Part shown: positions 8,340 to 18,483 of the stretch, piece by piece
How positions within the stretch are numbered: position 1 is the stretch's first letter
Layout of the letters: each line of letters opens with the position of its first letter
Assembly (NCBI RefSeq): GCF_026460985.1
Contig: NZ_JAPKNM010000001.1
Span: 62,001 to 126,000, forward strand
Reading direction: 5' to 3'
DNA length: 64,000 bases
Source: Sphingomonas sp.
GTDB taxonomy: Bacteria > Pseudomonadota > Alphaproteobacteria > Sphingomonadales > Sphingomonadaceae
Program-made: the position numbers and the translations under genes
Notes under the pieces: model-generated
What the model saw: only the letters and a program-made list of their open reading frames with translations
Told to the model about the DNA's origin: nothing
Databases searched by the model: none

Positions 8340-9146
8340 TCATGTTCCCGCTTGCACCGGCTTGGCGCTGGCGACCGCGGCGCGGCCGCGCGGTCCCTTG
8401 AAATATTCCTCGATCCACGGGTGATCCAGCGCGAGCAGCTCGTCGATCGTGCCGACCGCGATCACCCGCCGATCGGCGAGCACCGCGACCCGGTCGCAGA
8501 TCGCGTAGAGCGTATCCAGATCGTGGGTGATCAGGAACACCGTAAGCCCCAGGGTCTTCTGGAGCGAGGCGGTGAGCTCGTCGAACGCCGCGGCGCCGAT
8601 CGGATCGAGCCCCGCGGTCGGCTCGTCCAGGAACAGCAGCTCCGGATCGAGCGCGAGCGCGCGGGCGAGGCCGGCGCGCTTCTTCATGCCGCCCGAAAGC
8701 TCGGCCGGGAATTTGGGCCCGGCATCGGGCGGAAGCCCGCTCATCACCACCTTGTACGCCGCGATCTCCTCGAGCAGCGCCTGGTCGAGCCCGGGATAGA
8801 ATTCCTTGATCGGCACCTGGACGTTCTCGGACACGGTCAATGTCGAGAACAATGCGCCGCCCTGGAAGAGGATGCCCCAGCGCTTGCGGATATTGACCGC
8901 GTCGGTCTCCTCGCGGCCGATCGTGTTCTCGCCGAACACTTCGATGCTGCCTTCGATCGGCGTCTGCAGCCCGATGATCGAGCGCATCAGCACCGACTTG
9001 CCGGTGCCCGATCCGCCCACCACGCCGAGGATCTCGCCGCGGCGCACCTCGAGGTCGAGCCCCTCATGGACGATCTGCTCGCCGAACCCGTTCTTGAGGT
9101 CACGGACGCGGATGATCACGTCCTCCTGTTCGCGGCGCGCCATCAT
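8340..9146 (-). CDS. mlaF: MlaF-type ABC transporter ATPase
   Basis: 268 aa with a complete nucleotide-binding domain: Walker A GGSGTGKS (about 44-51), a Q-loop around LFQGGALF, the ABC signature LSGGMKKRAGLARAL, Walker B ELLFLDEPT and the switch histidine in ITHD. The MKKR form of the signature is typical of the MlaF family. The ATG at 9146 overlaps the stop of the permease gene (ATGA). It powers lipid movement between the inner and outer membranes together with the permease and the MCE protein. Confidence 0.92.
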   Translation of the reverse strand: MMARREQEDVIIRVRDLKNGFGEQIVHEGLDLEVRRGEILGVVGGSGTGKSVLMRSIIGLQTPIEGSIEVFGENTIGREETDAVNIRKRWGILFQGGALFSTLTVSENVQVPIKEFYPGLDQALLEEIAAYKVVMSGLPPDAGPKFPAELSGGMKKRAGLARALALDPELLFLDEPTAGLDPIGAAAFDELTASLQKTLGLTVFLITHDLDTLYAICDRVAVLADRRVIAVGTIDELLALDHPWIEEYFKGPRGRAAVASAKPVQAGT

Positions 9147-10252
9147 ATCCAGCCCACCCCGCTGAAGAAGACGGCGAAGAAGGCGTCGAGCACGATCACC
9201 AGGAAGATCGCCTGGACGACCGCCACGGTGGTACGGCGCCCGACCTGCTCGGCATCGGCCTCGACCTGCATGCCCTGGAAGCAGCCGGCGATCGCGATGA
9301 TGAAGCCGAACACGGGTGCCTTGACGAGCCCGACCCAGAGATCGGTGAGCGGCACGACCTCGCGGATGCGCTGGATGAAGGTCACCGGCGGGATGTCGAG
9401 GCTGATCCAGCAGAGCAGCCCGCCGCCGAAGATCGCGACCAGCGAGGCGTAGAAGCCGAGCAAAGGCATCATCAGCACCACCGCGAGCGTGCGCGGCACC
9501 ACCAGGGCCTCCATCGGCGAGACGCCGATCGTGCGCATCGCGTCGATCTCTTCGGTGAGCTTCATCGTACCGATCTGCGCGGCAAAGGCCGATCCCGAGC
9601 GCCCCGCGACCATGATCGCGGTCATCAGCACGCCCAGTTCGCGCAAGGTGATGCGGCCGACCAGGTTGATCGTATAGACCTCGGCGCCGAACTGGCGGAG
9701 CTGGACCGCGCCCTGCTGTGCGATGACGATCCCGATCAGGAAGCTCATCAGCCCGATGATGCCGAGCGCGGAGACGCCGACGACCTCGAAGCGGTGGACG
9801 GTCGCGTTGAAGCGGAAGCGCTTCGGGTGCGTCGCGACGTTCCAGAAAGCGAGCAGGGTCGCGCCGAGAAAGCCGAGCAGGCCGTAGAGCGTGTGCGCCG
9901 CGGTGAAGATCGCCTCGCCGATCTCGCCCAGCATGCGCGTGAACGGATCGGCGGGCCGGCGCGGCAATGCGATCGGATGCTCGGCCGCGGCGACCTGGTC
10001 GAGCAGATGCCGCTCGTCGGCCTCCAGCCCCTCCACCGTCGAGCCGTGATCGCGGGCGAAGCGATGGACCAGCCAGGCGCCGACCGTGTCGATCCGCTCG
10101 ACCGCGCTCAGGTCGAGCCGCGCCACCGGGCCCTCGATCGCGCCCAGCCGGTCGGGCAGGTCGCTGAGGCAGGCGAGCGACAAATTGCCGGTGAAGCGCA
10201 GCGTCGTACCGTCGCCTGCGTCGATTCGCTCGAAATCCGCGCTTCCCCTCAT
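9143..10252 (-). CDS. mlaE: MlaE-family permease with N-terminal STAS (MlaB-like) domain
   Basis: 369 aa. The first roughly 95 residues form a STAS-like domain (GNLSLACLSDLPDRL, then VARLDLSAVERIDTVGAWLVHRF), and the rest is the MlaE permease with about five membrane helices and the motif LMTAIMVAGRSGSAFAAQIGTM. In E. coli the STAS protein MlaB is separate, so here the two are fused, a form common in alphaproteobacteria. The ATG at 10252 follows AAAGGTGG; an upstream GTG at 10261 is possible. This is the first gene of the four-gene transport operon. Confidence 0.9.
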   Translation of the reverse strand: MRGSADFERIDAGDGTTLRFTGNLSLACLSDLPDRLGAIEGPVARLDLSAVERIDTVGAWLVHRFARDHGSTVEGLEADERHLLDQVAAAEHPIALPRRPADPFTRMLGEIGEAIFTAAHTLYGLLGFLGATLLAFWNVATHPKRFRFNATVHRFEVVGVSALGIIGLMSFLIGIVIAQQGAVQLRQFGAEVYTINLVGRITLRELGVLMTAIMVAGRSGSAFAAQIGTMKLTEEIDAMRTIGVSPMEALVVPRTLAVVLMMPLLGFYASLVAIFGGGLLCWISLDIPPVTFIQRIREVVPLTDLWVGLVKAPVFGFIIAIAGCFQGMQVEADAEQVGRRTTVAVVQAIFLVIVLDAFFAVFFSGVGWI

Positions 10253-10328
10253 CGCGGCCACCTTTCGGCGATCCGCGCTGGAACGGCAAGGATTTGCTCT
10301 GCCGTGCGGGGGCGGCCTAGATGCGCCA

Positions 10329-11000
10329 ATGGGGCACCTTGCGATCTACGACATGGACAAGACGATCACCGCGACGCCGACCTGGACGCGCTTCCTGGTC
10401 CACGCGGCGCGCACGCGGGCGCCGTGGCGGCTGGCGTTGATGCCGGCCGTCGGCATTGCGGGGCTCGGCTATCTGCTCAAATTGGTGGATCGCGCCGGGC
10501 TCAAGCAGATCGCGCAGCGGCTGCTGCTCGGGCATGCGCTGCGCTCCGCCGAGTTGGAGGCGGTCGCCGAGACGTTCGCCGAGGCCGAGGTCGCGAAGGG
10601 CGTGCTCCACGCCGCGCGCGAACGGATCGCGGCGGATCGCGCCGCGGGCTACCGGCTGGTGATGGCCACCGCCTCGCACGGCTATTATGCCGGTGCGATC
10701 GCCCGGCGGCTCGGTTTCGACGATGTGGTCGCCACGCAGGCGAAGCGCGATGGGCAAGGCCGTATTCTCTCCCTGATCGAAGGAGACAACTGTTACGGGC
10801 CCGTAAAGCTCCGCATGATCGAAAGCTGGATGGCCGGGGCCGGGCTCGCACGAGGCGATCTCCACGTCCGCGCCTATTCGGACCATGTCTCGGACGCGCC
10901 CCTGCTCGAATGGGCGGACGAGCCTTTCGCGGTGAACGCGCATGGGCCGCTCGCGGCGCTCGCCACGCGCAGGGGATGGCCGCTGCTCGACTGGCGCTGA
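10329..11000 (+). CDS. HAD-IB family hydrolase (phosphoserine-phosphatase-like)
   Basis: 223 aa. Motif I is YDMDKTIT (D8, D10), motif II is MATASHGYY (T/S in the family position), motif III uses a lysine in GPVKLRM, and motif IV is AYSDHVSDAPLLEWAD. A helical cap lies between about residues 25 and 100. This is the HAD-IB subfamily, with members acting on phosphoserine or phospholipid-type phosphates; the substrate cannot be read from the sequence. The start ATG at 10329 is within the divergent promoter region of the Mla operon, 76 bp away. Confidence 0.85.
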   Translation: MGHLAIYDMDKTITATPTWTRFLVHAARTRAPWRLALMPAVGIAGLGYLLKLVDRAGLKQIAQRLLLGHALRSAELEAVAETFAEAEVAKGVLHAARERIAADRAAGYRLVMATASHGYYAGAIARRLGFDDVVATQAKRDGQGRILSLIEGDNCYGPVKLRMIESWMAGAGLARGDLHVRAYSDHVSDAPLLEWADEPFAVNAHGPLAALATRRGWPLLDWR

Positions 11001-11004
11001 CGGC

Positions 11005-12267
11005 CTAAAGCAACGCATCCACCGCGTGGATCGCCACGCCGACCAGCCCGCCGACCAACGTCCCGTTGATCCGGATATATTGCAGGTCGCGCCCCACGGC
11101 GTTCTCGAGCCGCCCTGTCACCGTGCGCGCGTCCCAGCCGCGGATCGTGTCGGAGACCAGCCGGACGATCCCGTCGCCATAGTCCGAGGCCGCGCCCACC
11201 GCGGTGCGCCGCGCGAAGCGGTTGATCGTGTCGGCGAGCTTGCGGTCGGTCTGCAGCGTCTCGCCGAACTGCCTGAGCGCCTCGCCCACCTTGCCGGCCA
11301 TCACGCGCTCGGGATCGCGCGCGACGCGGAGCAGGGCGGCGCGGCCCTGCTCCCACAGCCCCTCGATCCAGCGGTGGAAGGCCTGGTTGTCGAGCATTTC
11401 GGCCTTGAACGCCTCGACCTTGGCGCGCATCGCCGGATCGTGCTGCAGGTCGTGCGCGAGCCGCTCCAGCCCTTCCTCGGCCTTGGCGCGCAGCGGATGG
11501 GCCGGATCCTCGGCCATCTCGGTGATCAGTTTGTGCAGCCCGTCGATGATCTTGGTCGCGAGCGTCTCGTCGAGCCCGGTCCAGCGCATCACCGCGCCGG
11601 CGCGGGCATGGACCATCTCTCGGATCAGATGCTCGTTCGCCTCGAGCACGCGCGACGCCCAGCGGATCATCCCGTCGAGCAGGGGCAGGTGCCGGCCGTT
11701 GGCGATCGCCGCGGTGAGCGCCTGGCCGAACAGGGGCGCCACGTCGATCGCGCGCAGCCGCGCGGCGATGGCGCCCTTGGCCATGCCGCCGAGCCGCTCC
11801 TGGTCGAGCGATTCGAGAATGTCGGCGGCGAGCCGCGACGCGCCGCTGCCGATCCGGCCGCGGCCCATCGGCGGATTGGCCAGCCAGCGCCCGGCGGCCG
11901 CGGCGACGTTCAGCCGCTGCATCCGCCGCGCGACGACGCGGGGGATCAGGAAATTGTCGCGCAGGAACGCGGCAAGCGTCGCGGCGATGCGGTCCTTGTT
12001 GCGCGGGATGATCGCGGTGTGCGGGATGGGCAGGCGGAGCGGATGGCGGAACAGCGCCGTCACGGCGAACCAGTCCGCGAGCCCGCCGACCATCGCTGCC
12101 TCGGAAAAGGCGCGGACATAGCCGATCGCCGGGTGGAGATGCCCGAACTGGCGCGCGGCGAGGAAGATCGCCGCCATCAGCACGAGCAGGCCGGTCGCGA
12201 CCAGCCGCATGCGTCGCAGCCCCGGCGGCACGGCCTCGGGCGAAAGGGGAGCGGGCGACCTGGTCAC
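11005..12267 (-). CDS. DUF445 family membrane protein
   Basis: 420 aa from a GTG at 12267 that has GGGGAG 6 nt upstream; a longer reading to 12357 would run through the stop of the RND gene and is unlikely. The N-terminal membrane helix (LVATGLLVLMAAIFLAARQF) and the following VRAFSEAAMVGGLADWFAVTALFRHPLRLPIPHTAIIP region are the DUF445 signature. A long helical soluble body and a C-terminal membrane helix (GTLVGGLVGVAIHAVDALL) follow. The function of DUF445/YjiN proteins is not established. It converges on the HAD gene 5 bp away. Confidence 0.85.
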   Translation of the reverse strand: MTRSPAPLSPEAVPPGLRRMRLVATGLLVLMAAIFLAARQFGHLHPAIGYVRAFSEAAMVGGLADWFAVTALFRHPLRLPIPHTAIIPRNKDRIAATLAAFLRDNFLIPRVVARRMQRLNVAAAAGRWLANPPMGRGRIGSGASRLAADILESLDQERLGGMAKGAIAARLRAIDVAPLFGQALTAAIANGRHLPLLDGMIRWASRVLEANEHLIREMVHARAGAVMRWTGLDETLATKIIDGLHKLITEMAEDPAHPLRAKAEEGLERLAHDLQHDPAMRAKVEAFKAEMLDNQAFHRWIEGLWEQGRAALLRVARDPERVMAGKVGEALRQFGETLQTDRKLADTINRFARRTAVGAASDYGDGIVRLVSDTIRGWDARTVTGRLENAVGRDLQYIRINGTLVGGLVGVAIHAVDALL

Positions 12268-12298
12268 ACGCTCCCCAATACCCGAACTGCGCCGAAGT

Positions 12299-15200
12299 TC
12301 ACTCCGCCGGTTGCGGCTCGTCGTCCCCGGGCTTGTGGTCGATCGCGCCGCCGCCATGCGCCTGGCCGAGGACGCGGCTGCCGTCGTCGCCGGGCTTGTA
12401 GGTGAGCAGGCGCCGCGACAGCCGTGGCCCGAGCCAGCCTTCGAGGCCCACCGCGAGGCTGAACAGCGCCGGCACCATCACGAGCGTGAGGATGGTCGAG
12501 AGGATCAGGCCGCCGATGACGACCACGCCCATCGGCGCGCGCCACGACGAATCGCCGCTCAGCGAAAGCGCCGTCGGGATCATGCCCGCGACCATGGCGA
12601 TGGTGGTCATCACGATCGGCTGGGCACGCTTGTGGCCGGCGTCGACGATCGCAGTGAACTTGTCGACGCCCTTGGCCATCTCCTCGAGCGCGAAGTCGAC
12701 CAGCAGGATCGAGTTCTTCGCGACGATGCCGAACAGCATCAGGATGCCGATGAACACGGGGAGCGACAGCGGCATGCCCAACAGCATCAGCGCGATCAGG
12801 CCGCCGAGCGGGGCGTTGAGAAGCGACCCCATGTTGACCAGCGGCGAGACGAAGCGGCGATAGAGCAGCACCAGCACCGCGAAGACGAGGAAGATGCCCG
12901 AAGCCAGCGCGATGAAGAAGTTGTTGAGCATCTCCGCCTGCCACTTGGCCTGGCCGACGGTCATCTGACCGACGCCCTGCGGCAGGTTCTTCATGATCGG
13001 AAGCTCGTTGATCTTCTTCATCACTTCGTTGTTGACGAAGGGCTTGCCGGTCGCCGGGTCCATGGCGAGGTCGGCACCAACGACGAGGCGGCGCTGCAGG
13101 TTGAGCCGCTGGATGCGGGTCGGGCCGGCGCCGAAGCCGATATCGGCGACCACCGAGAGCGGCACCGATCCGCCATTCTGGGTCTGCACCGGCATGTTCT
13201 GGATCGTCGACAGCTTGGCGCGGGCGTCCTCGTCGATCGCCACCCGGATCGGGATCTGGCGGTCGGAAAGCGAGAATTTCGCACTGTTCTGGTCGATGTC
13301 GCCCAGCGTCGCGATACGGATCGCCTGGCTGAGCGCCGCAGTGGTCACGCCCAGATTGGCGGCGAGATCGAGCCGCGGACGGATCACGATCTCGGGACGG
13401 TTGAGGTCGCCCGCGATCCGCGGCGCCACCACTTCCTTCATGCCCTCCATCTGCTTGACCAGGGTATAGGCGGTCTGGTTGAGCAGCTCGGGATCCTCGC
13501 CGCCCAGCGTGATCGTCAGGTCGCGGCCCGACGAGCCCCAGCCGAACTGCGAGCGGAAGTTCACGCGCGCATCGGGGATCGCGATCAACTTGGGCGCAAG
13601 CCGCTTCTCGAACGCGGTGCTCGTCTCGTCGCGCTTCTCCTTGAGCTGCGCAGTGACGCGGCCGTTGCCGACGAAGCTGCGGCTGTAGATGTCGGTGACG
13701 ATCGCTTCCTGGCGCAGGATGCCGGCGACCTGCGCGACGACGCGCTCGGTATCCGCCAGCGGCGTGCCCGGGACCATCTCGATCGTCGCGGTGACGCTGT
13801 CCTGGTCCTGCGCCGGCTGGAAGGTCATCGGCAAGCTGGCGAACATGAGCACCGTTGCCGCGAGCGAGAGCACATAGCCGAGCACCGCCGACCAGCGATG
13901 CCGCAGCGTCCAGCGCAGCAGGCCGGTGTACGCGTCCATGATCCGGCCCTCGCCATGGCTCGCATGGCCCTTGGCCTTGAGGAAATAGGCCGCGATCATC
14001 GGCGTCAGCAGGCGCGCGACCGCAAGGCTCATCAGCACCGCGGCGACGACGGTCAGGCCGAAATTCTTGAAGAACTGGCCCGAGATGCCCGGCATCAGGC
14101 CCACGGGGAGGAACACCGCGACGATCGCCATCGTCGTGGCGAGCACCGCGACGCCGATCTCGTCGGCCGCGTCGATCGCCGCCTGATAGGCCGATTTGCC
14201 CATGCGCATGTGCCGGACGATGTTCTCGATCTCGACGATCGCGTCGTCGACCAGCACGCCCGCCACCAGGCTGAGCGCGAGCAGGGTCATCTGGTTGAGC
14301 GTGAAGCCCAGCATGTCCATGAACCAGAAGCTGGGAATCGCCGAGAGCGGGATGGCGAGCGCGGAGATCAGCGTCGCGCGCCAGTCGCGCAGGAAGATGA
14401 ACACGACGATGACGGCGAGCACGGCGCCCTCGATCATCGCCTCCATCGCGGTGTGATATTGCTGCTCGGCATATTTCGAGTTGTTGTTGAGCAGCTCGAA
14501 CCGGACCTTGGGATTGCGCTCCTCGAGCTTCTTGAGCGCCTTGTCGGCCTCGTGGAACACCACCACGTCCGACGCGCCCTTGGCGCGCTTGATGTCGAAC
14601 GAGATCACCTGGTGCCCGTTGAACTTCGCCATGCTGCGCTGCTCGGCATACGCGTCCTTGACGTTCGCGATGTCGGCCAGGCGCACGGTGCGCCCGCCGC
14701 CGGTCGAGATCTGCGTCTGGCCGAGGCGATAGGCGCTGTCGGCATTGCCGATCACGCGCACCGACTGCTCGAAGCCCGAGATCTCGGCGCGGCCGCCCGC
14801 GGCGTTGAGGTTGACCTGCCGGAGCTGCTGGTTGACCTGGCTCGCGGTGAGCCCGACCGACTGGAGCCGCGCGGGATCGAGGATGACGCGGATCTCGCGA
14901 TCGACGCCGCCGTTGCGCTCGACCGCCGACATGCCCGAAATGGCGAGCAGTTCCTTGGCGACGCTGTTGTCGATGTACCAGCTGAGATCGGCCACCGTCA
15001 TGTCGGTGGCGACGGCGGTGAAGCTCGCGATCTCGTTGTCGCTCGACGTGTCGACGCGGCCGATCTGCGGCTCGAGGATGCCGTCGGGCAAGTCGCCGCG
15101 GATCTGCTGGATCGCGCTGCGCACATCCTCCACCGCGCGGTCGATCGGCATGCCGATGTCGAGCTGGACGACGGTCTGGCTGCTGCCTTCCGAAACGGTC

Positions 15201-15454
15201 GAGTTGATCTCGTCGATGCCCTGCAGGCTGCGAACCGCCGATTCGACCTTCTGGGTGATCTGGTTCTCGAGCTCGCTCGGCGCCGCGCCGGGCTGGCTGA
15301 TCGCGATCCACACGATCGGGAAGTCGATGTCAGGATCGTTGTTGACATCCATCCGGGCGAAGCTGACCAGCCCCGCGATCGTCAGCGCGATGAAGAGGAC
15401 GATCGGCGGAACCGGATTGCGGATCGCCCAGGCCGAGATGTTCCGGAAGCTCAT
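12299..15454 (-). CDS. RND-type multidrug efflux permease
   Basis: 1051 aa, the usual length for AcrB/MdtB-type hydrophobe/amphiphile exporters. The N-terminus ([20 protein letters not shown]) opens TM1. TM4 carries the proton-relay pair in [16 protein letters not shown], and TM10 contributes the conserved lysine in [16 protein letters not shown]. Two large periplasmic loops follow TM1 and TM7. The substrate range cannot be inferred. It lies 12 bp downstream of its adaptor gene. No outer-membrane TolC-type gene is in the window, so the pump must use one encoded elsewhere. Confidence 0.93.
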   Translation of the reverse strand: MSFRNISAWAIRNPVPPIVLFIALTIAGLVSFARMDVNNDPDIDFPIVWIAISQPGAAPSELENQITQKVESAVRSLQGIDEINSTVSEGSSQTVVQLDIGMPIDRAVEDVRSAIQQIRGDLPDGILEPQIGRVDTSSDNEIASFTAVATDMTVADLSWYIDNSVAKELLAISGMSAVERNGGVDREIRVILDPARLQSVGLTASQVNQQLRQVNLNAAGGRAEISGFEQSVRVIGNADSAYRLGQTQISTGGGRTVRLADIANVKDAYAEQRSMAKFNGHQVISFDIKRAKGASDVVVFHEADKALKKLEERNPKVRFELLNNNSKYAEQQYHTAMEAMIEGAVLAVIVVFIFLRDWRATLISALAIPLSAIPSFWFMDMLGFTLNQMTLLALSLVAGVLVDDAIVEIENIVRHMRMGKSAYQAAIDAADEIGVAVLATTMAIVAVFLPVGLMPGISGQFFKNFGLTVVAAVLMSLAVARLLTPMIAAYFLKAKGHASHGEGRIMDAYTGLLRWTLRHRWSAVLGYVLSLAATVLMFASLPMTFQPAQDQDSVTATIEMVPGTPLADTERVVAQVAGILRQEAIVTDIYSRSFVGNGRVTAQLKEKRDETSTAFEKRLAPKLIAIPDARVNFRSQFGWGSSGRDLTITLGGEDPELLNQTAYTLVKQMEGMKEVVAPRIAGDLNRPEIVIRPRLDLAANLGVTTAALSQAIRIATLGDIDQNSAKFSLSDRQIPIRVAIDEDARAKLSTIQNMPVQTQNGGSVPLSVVADIGFGAGPTRIQRLNLQRRLVVGADLAMDPATGKPFVNNEVMKKINELPIMKNLPQGVGQMTVGQAKWQAEMLNNFFIALASGIFLVFAVLVLLYRRFVSPLVNMGSLLNAPLGGLIALMLLGMPLSLPVFIGILMLFGIVAKNSILLVDFALEEMAKGVDKFTAIVDAGHKRAQPIVMTTIAMVAGMIPTALSLSGDSSWRAPMGVVVIGGLILSTILTLVMVPALFSLAVGLEGWLGPRLSRRLLTYKPGDDGSRVLGQAHGGGAIDHKPGDDEPQPAE

Positions 15455-15466
15455 GGCAGTTCGCCC

Positions 15467-16669
15467 TTACTTCGACTTCTGAAGGTTCGGGATGACCTTC
15501 TGGCCGGGATTGAGGAAGGCGCCCGCGGTGAGCACCACGCGCTCGCTGCCATTCAGCCCGCTGGTGATCGCCACGCCCGCCTCCGAAACGTCGCCGGTGG
15601 TGACGCCGCGGCGCACCGCCTGGTCCTTGCCGTCGATGATATAGACGTAATTGCCTTCATTGTCGCTCTGCACCGCCGACTGGGGCAGGATCACCGCGGT
15701 CACCCCGCCCGCCACGATGCGCGCGCTGGCGAAGCCGCCCGGGCGCAGCGCCGGATCATAGTTGAGCGCGACGCGGGCGATTCCCTGGCGCGTCTGCGGA
15801 TCGATCACCGGCGAGACCTGCCACACGTCGCCCTTGAAGACCTGGGTGGTGCCCGTCGGAGTCACCTCGGCGACAGCGCCGGGGCGGAGCCGCTGGAGAT
15901 CGACTTCCGAAAGCTGGGTGCGCAACTCCATCTGCCCGCCCATCGCCATGCGGAACAGCACGCCCGATCCGCCGCTGACGATCTGGCCCGGCTCGACCTG
16001 GCGCGTCAGCACCAGCCCGGCCTCGGGCGCACGGATGTCGAGCCGACGGTTGCGCGCCTGCGTCTCGGCGAGCTGGGCCTGGGCCACGCGGACGCGCGCC
16101 AACGCCTGGTCGCGCGTCGCGGTCTTGCGGTCGATATCGGCCTTGGAGATGAAGCCGTTGGCGACTAGGCGCTGGGCACGGTCGAGCTCGGCCTGGGCGA
16201 GTCGGGCATCGGCCTGCGCCACGCGCACCGAGGCGGCGAGCGATTCGGCGGTCTGCGACTGGACGCTGCGATCGACCGTCGCGAGCACCTGGCCCTTGCC
16301 GACCCAGCTGCCCGGCTCGACGAGGACGCGGGTGACCACCCCGCCTTCGCCCACCACGCCGACGGGCATCTCGCGCCGCGCCGCGAGGCTGCCGGTGCCA
16401 GTGACGATCGTCTGCACCGACCGGCGGCCTGGCGCCGCGACGGTCACGGTCGGGATCTGCGACTGGCTCGCCGCCGCGGGGCCGCCCTTGCCGGCAGCGC
16501 CCTTGGGCTCCTCGGGCTGCGAGCCGCCCATCATGAAGAAGGCGACGGCGCCCAGCACGACGATCGCCGCGGCGACGATCCATATCCACCGCCGGCTCTT
16601 GCGCGTCGTTTCCTCGCCGGTGAACTCCAGCCGCTCCTGCCGTCCGAACATCCCTGCCTCATAGTTCAT
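15467..16669 (-). CDS. RND efflux periplasmic adaptor (membrane fusion protein)
   Basis: 400 aa. It has a cytoplasmic N-terminus and one membrane anchor (about 28-47), then the lipoyl-like half motif (MPVGVVGEGGVVTRVLVEPGSWVGKGQVLATVD). A coiled-coil hairpin follows (about 125-205, Ala/Gln/Arg-rich heptads), then the second lipoyl half (DIRAPEAGLVLTRQVEPGQIV) and beta-barrel and membrane-proximal domains. It bridges the permease and an outer-membrane channel. The ATG at 16669 has GGGAAG upstream; an ATG at about 16651 is an alternative. It forms an operon with the RND permease. Confidence 0.9.
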   Translation of the reverse strand: MNYEAGMFGRQERLEFTGEETTRKSRRWIWIVAAAIVVLGAVAFFMMGGSQPEEPKGAAGKGGPAAASQSQIPTVTVAAPGRRSVQTIVTGTGSLAARREMPVGVVGEGGVVTRVLVEPGSWVGKGQVLATVDRSVQSQTAESLAASVRVAQADARLAQAELDRAQRLVANGFISKADIDRKTATRDQALARVRVAQAQLAETQARNRRLDIRAPEAGLVLTRQVEPGQIVSGGSGVLFRMAMGGQMELRTQLSEVDLQRLRPGAVAEVTPTGTTQVFKGDVWQVSPVIDPQTRQGIARVALNYDPALRPGGFASARIVAGGVTAVILPQSAVQSDNEGNYVYIIDGKDQAVRRGVTTGDVSEAGVAITSGLNGSERVVLTAGAFLNPGQKVIPNLQKSK

Positions 16670-16719
16670 GTGCGAGCTTCCCGTCCGGCCGATGCGGCCG
16701 ATGCCCCCTTGATCGCACT

Positions 16720-16748
16720 GTATTAGATGAATAAAGCACTGGCCACAA
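16720..16748 (-). promoter_or_regulatory. sigma-70-type promoter of the efflux operon
   Basis: On the minus strand TTGTGG (16743-16748) and TAATAC (16720-16725) are separated by exactly 17 bp, giving a leader of about 45 nt before the adaptor ATG at 16669. No regulator gene is adjacent. Confidence 0.5.
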
Positions 16749-16900
16749 GAGCCGTTTCGCTTGGTGCGCGGGCAATGCCTGTTCCGGGCCCTTTTCGCAA
16801 GATCGGGGATCGTTTGTTCCAAGAAACGGTTGCAATGGCGGGCGCGCGGCGCGACGCTCGTTTCCGGACCCGGTGACCGGGCCGCAATGGGAGGGATCGC

Positions 16901-17161
16901 ATGCCCCAGGGTATCCTCGGATGGCTTATCATCGGCCTCGTCGCCGGCGCGCTCGGCAAGCTGATCATGCCCGGTCGGGATCCGGGCGGGATCATCGTCA
17001 CTATCCTCATCGGCATCGTCGGCGCTTTGGTTGCCTTCTACGTCACCCAATTGCTCGGCATTCAGGTGGGCGACAGCCGCCTGAAGGCCTATGCCGCCGC
17101 GACTGCGGGCGCCGTGGTCCTGCTCGCGGTCTATCGGATGATCCTGGTCCGCCGCATCTGA
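16901..17161 (+). CDS. GlsB/YeaQ/YmgE-family membrane protein
   Basis: 86 aa with three hydrophobic segments. The first carries GWLIIGLVAGALGKLIMPGRDPGG, the signature of the transglycosylase-associated (GlsB/YeaQ) family, followed by IIVTILIGIVGALVAFYV and a C-terminal helix. These are stress-associated inner-membrane proteins of uncertain role. GGAGGG lies 6 nt before the ATG. A second, diverged copy lies at 18023-18280, on the other side of the SIMPL gene. Confidence 0.88.
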   Translation: MPQGILGWLIIGLVAGALGKLIMPGRDPGGIIVTILIGIVGALVAFYVTQLLGIQVGDSRLKAYAAATAGAVVLLAVYRMILVRRI

Positions 17162-17243
17162 ACGCAGGCCTTCGGCTTCGTTCAGCTTCGGTGCGCCCGG
17201 CATGCGGCAAGGCGTGCAGGACAGTCATTCCGGGAGAGTATCG

Positions 17244-17963
17244 ATGATTCGCTTCGCTTTGTTCGCCACCGCCGCGGGGCTCACGCTGGCATCGCTATCG
17301 GCAACGGCGCAGGAAGTGCGGCCGGCGGTGCTGCCGGTCGATGGCACCCTGCTCGAGGTCACCGCCGAGGGCGCCAGCACGCGCACCCCCGATCTCGCGG
17401 TGATCCAGGCGGGCGTGGTCACCCAGGCGGCCAGCGCGGGCGATGCGATGCGCCAGAACAGCACGCGCATGGCGACCGTGCTCGCCGCGCTGCGCCGCGC
17501 GGGCGTGGCCGAGCGCGACATCCAGACCTCGAGCATCGCGCTCAGCCCACAATATCGCTACGCGCAGAACGAGCCGCCGGTGATCACCGGCTATCAGGCG
17601 TCGAACCAGGTCACGGTGCGCTTCCGCGACATCGCCAAGAGCGGCGCGATCCTCGATGCGCTGGTCAAGGAGGGCGCCAACAACATCTCAGGGCCCAATC
17701 TGACGATCGAAAAGCCGGAGGCCGCGCTGGACGAGGCCCGCACCGCCGCGGTCGCCACGGCGCGCGCGCGGGCCGAGCTCTATGCCAAGGCGGCCGGGCT
17801 GCGCGTCGATCGTATCCTGTCGATCTCCGAAGGCAGCGCAGTGCCTGCGCCGCCCCGGCCGATGATGATGGCGCGCATGGAAGCTGCGTCCGATGCGACG
17901 CAGGTCGTAGCTGGGGAAACCGAGCTGACGGTCTCGCTGTCGGTGCGCTTCGTGCTCAAGTAG
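17244..17963 (+). CDS. SIMPL (DUF541) domain periplasmic protein
   Basis: 239 aa with a signal peptide ending near ATAQE (residue about 23). The SIMPL domain is visible in LLEVTAEGASTRTPDLAVIQAGV, AALRRAGVAERDIQTSSIALSPQY and the terminal ELTVSLSVRFVLK strand. SIMPL/YggE-type proteins are periplasmic, form oligomers and are linked to oxidative or envelope stress. The ATG at 17244 follows GGGAGAG. The gene ends 9 bp before a strong bidirectional terminator. Confidence 0.88.
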   Translation: MIRFALFATAAGLTLASLSATAQEVRPAVLPVDGTLLEVTAEGASTRTPDLAVIQAGVVTQAASAGDAMRQNSTRMATVLAALRRAGVAERDIQTSSIALSPQYRYAQNEPPVITGYQASNQVTVRFRDIAKSGAILDALVKEGANNISGPNLTIEKPEAALDEARTAAVATARARAELYAKAAGLRVDRILSISEGSAVPAPPRPMMMARMEAASDATQVVAGETELTVSLSVRFVLK

Positions 17964-17972
17964 CGCACACGA

Positions 17973-18006
17973 AAAAGGGGCCGCCCTCGCAGGCAGCCCC
18001 TTTTTC
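17973..18006. terminator. bidirectional intrinsic terminator
   Basis: AAAAAGGGGCCGCC and GGCAGCCCCTTTTT form a stem with one mismatch and A/T tracts on both sides. It serves both the SIMPL gene (plus) and the GlsB-type gene (minus), which converge here. Confidence 0.85.
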
Positions 18007-18022
18007 TGCTCGCCTCGTGTCT

Positions 18023-18280
18023 TTAGCGGATTGCGCCGCGGCGGACGAGGTTGACGATCGCCAGCAGGATGATCGCACCGACCAGCGATACCAGGAAGGT
18101 CATCGGGGTGATCGACGCGTTGTTGATCGAGCCGCCGAAGAGCAGGCCACCGATGAACGCGCCGACGATGCCGACGATGACGTTGAGGAAGATGCCCTGC
18201 TGGGCATCCGTACGCATGACGATGCTCGCCAGCCAGCCGACGACGCCGCCGATGACGAGCCAGACCAGAAGACCCACCAT
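18023..18280 (-). CDS. GlsB/YeaQ/YmgE-family membrane protein (second copy)
   Basis: 85 aa with three membrane segments. It begins MVGLLVWLVIGGVVGWLAS, has the central IFLNVIVGIVGAFIGGLLFGG, and ends with a basic LVRRGAIR tail. It belongs to the same family as the gene at 16901 but is divergent enough not to be a recent duplication. A strong GGAGGAACT site precedes the ATG. It is monocistronic, ending in the shared terminator. Confidence 0.88.
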   Translation of the reverse strand: MVGLLVWLVIGGVVGWLASIVMRTDAQQGIFLNVIVGIVGAFIGGLLFGGSINNASITPMTFLVSLVGAIILLAIVNLVRRGAIR

Positions 18281-18407
18281 GGGATAGTTCCTCCATTGTT
18301 AGCCCGGCGGGCCGGGCGACAAAGAGAAAATCCGCAAGCGCTCATATTGGTTCCGTATCGATATTTCGATGCGGGCTTGGAACTTTCCCAGTTCGAGGCG
18401 ATGCCGA

Positions 18408-18447
18408 AAAAGAAAACGGCCCGCCCCCGGGGTCCGGGAGCGGGCCG
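18408..18447 (-). terminator. intrinsic terminator of sciP
   Basis: On the minus strand a GC stem (CGGCCCGC with GCGGGCCG, 18417-18447) is followed by TTTTCTTTTTC, 37 bp after the sciP stop. Confidence 0.75.
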
Positions 18448-18483
18448 CTGGCCCGATGGGAGGGCTGTCCTGGTTTTTTTGGC

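Noticed and set aside
12209..16168. Very long open frame (over 1,300 codons) on the plus strand across the efflux operon
   Set aside because: It is the antisense shadow of the RND permease and adaptor genes: Arg/His/Asp-rich, no domain, no ribosome-binding site. High GC keeps antisense frames open.
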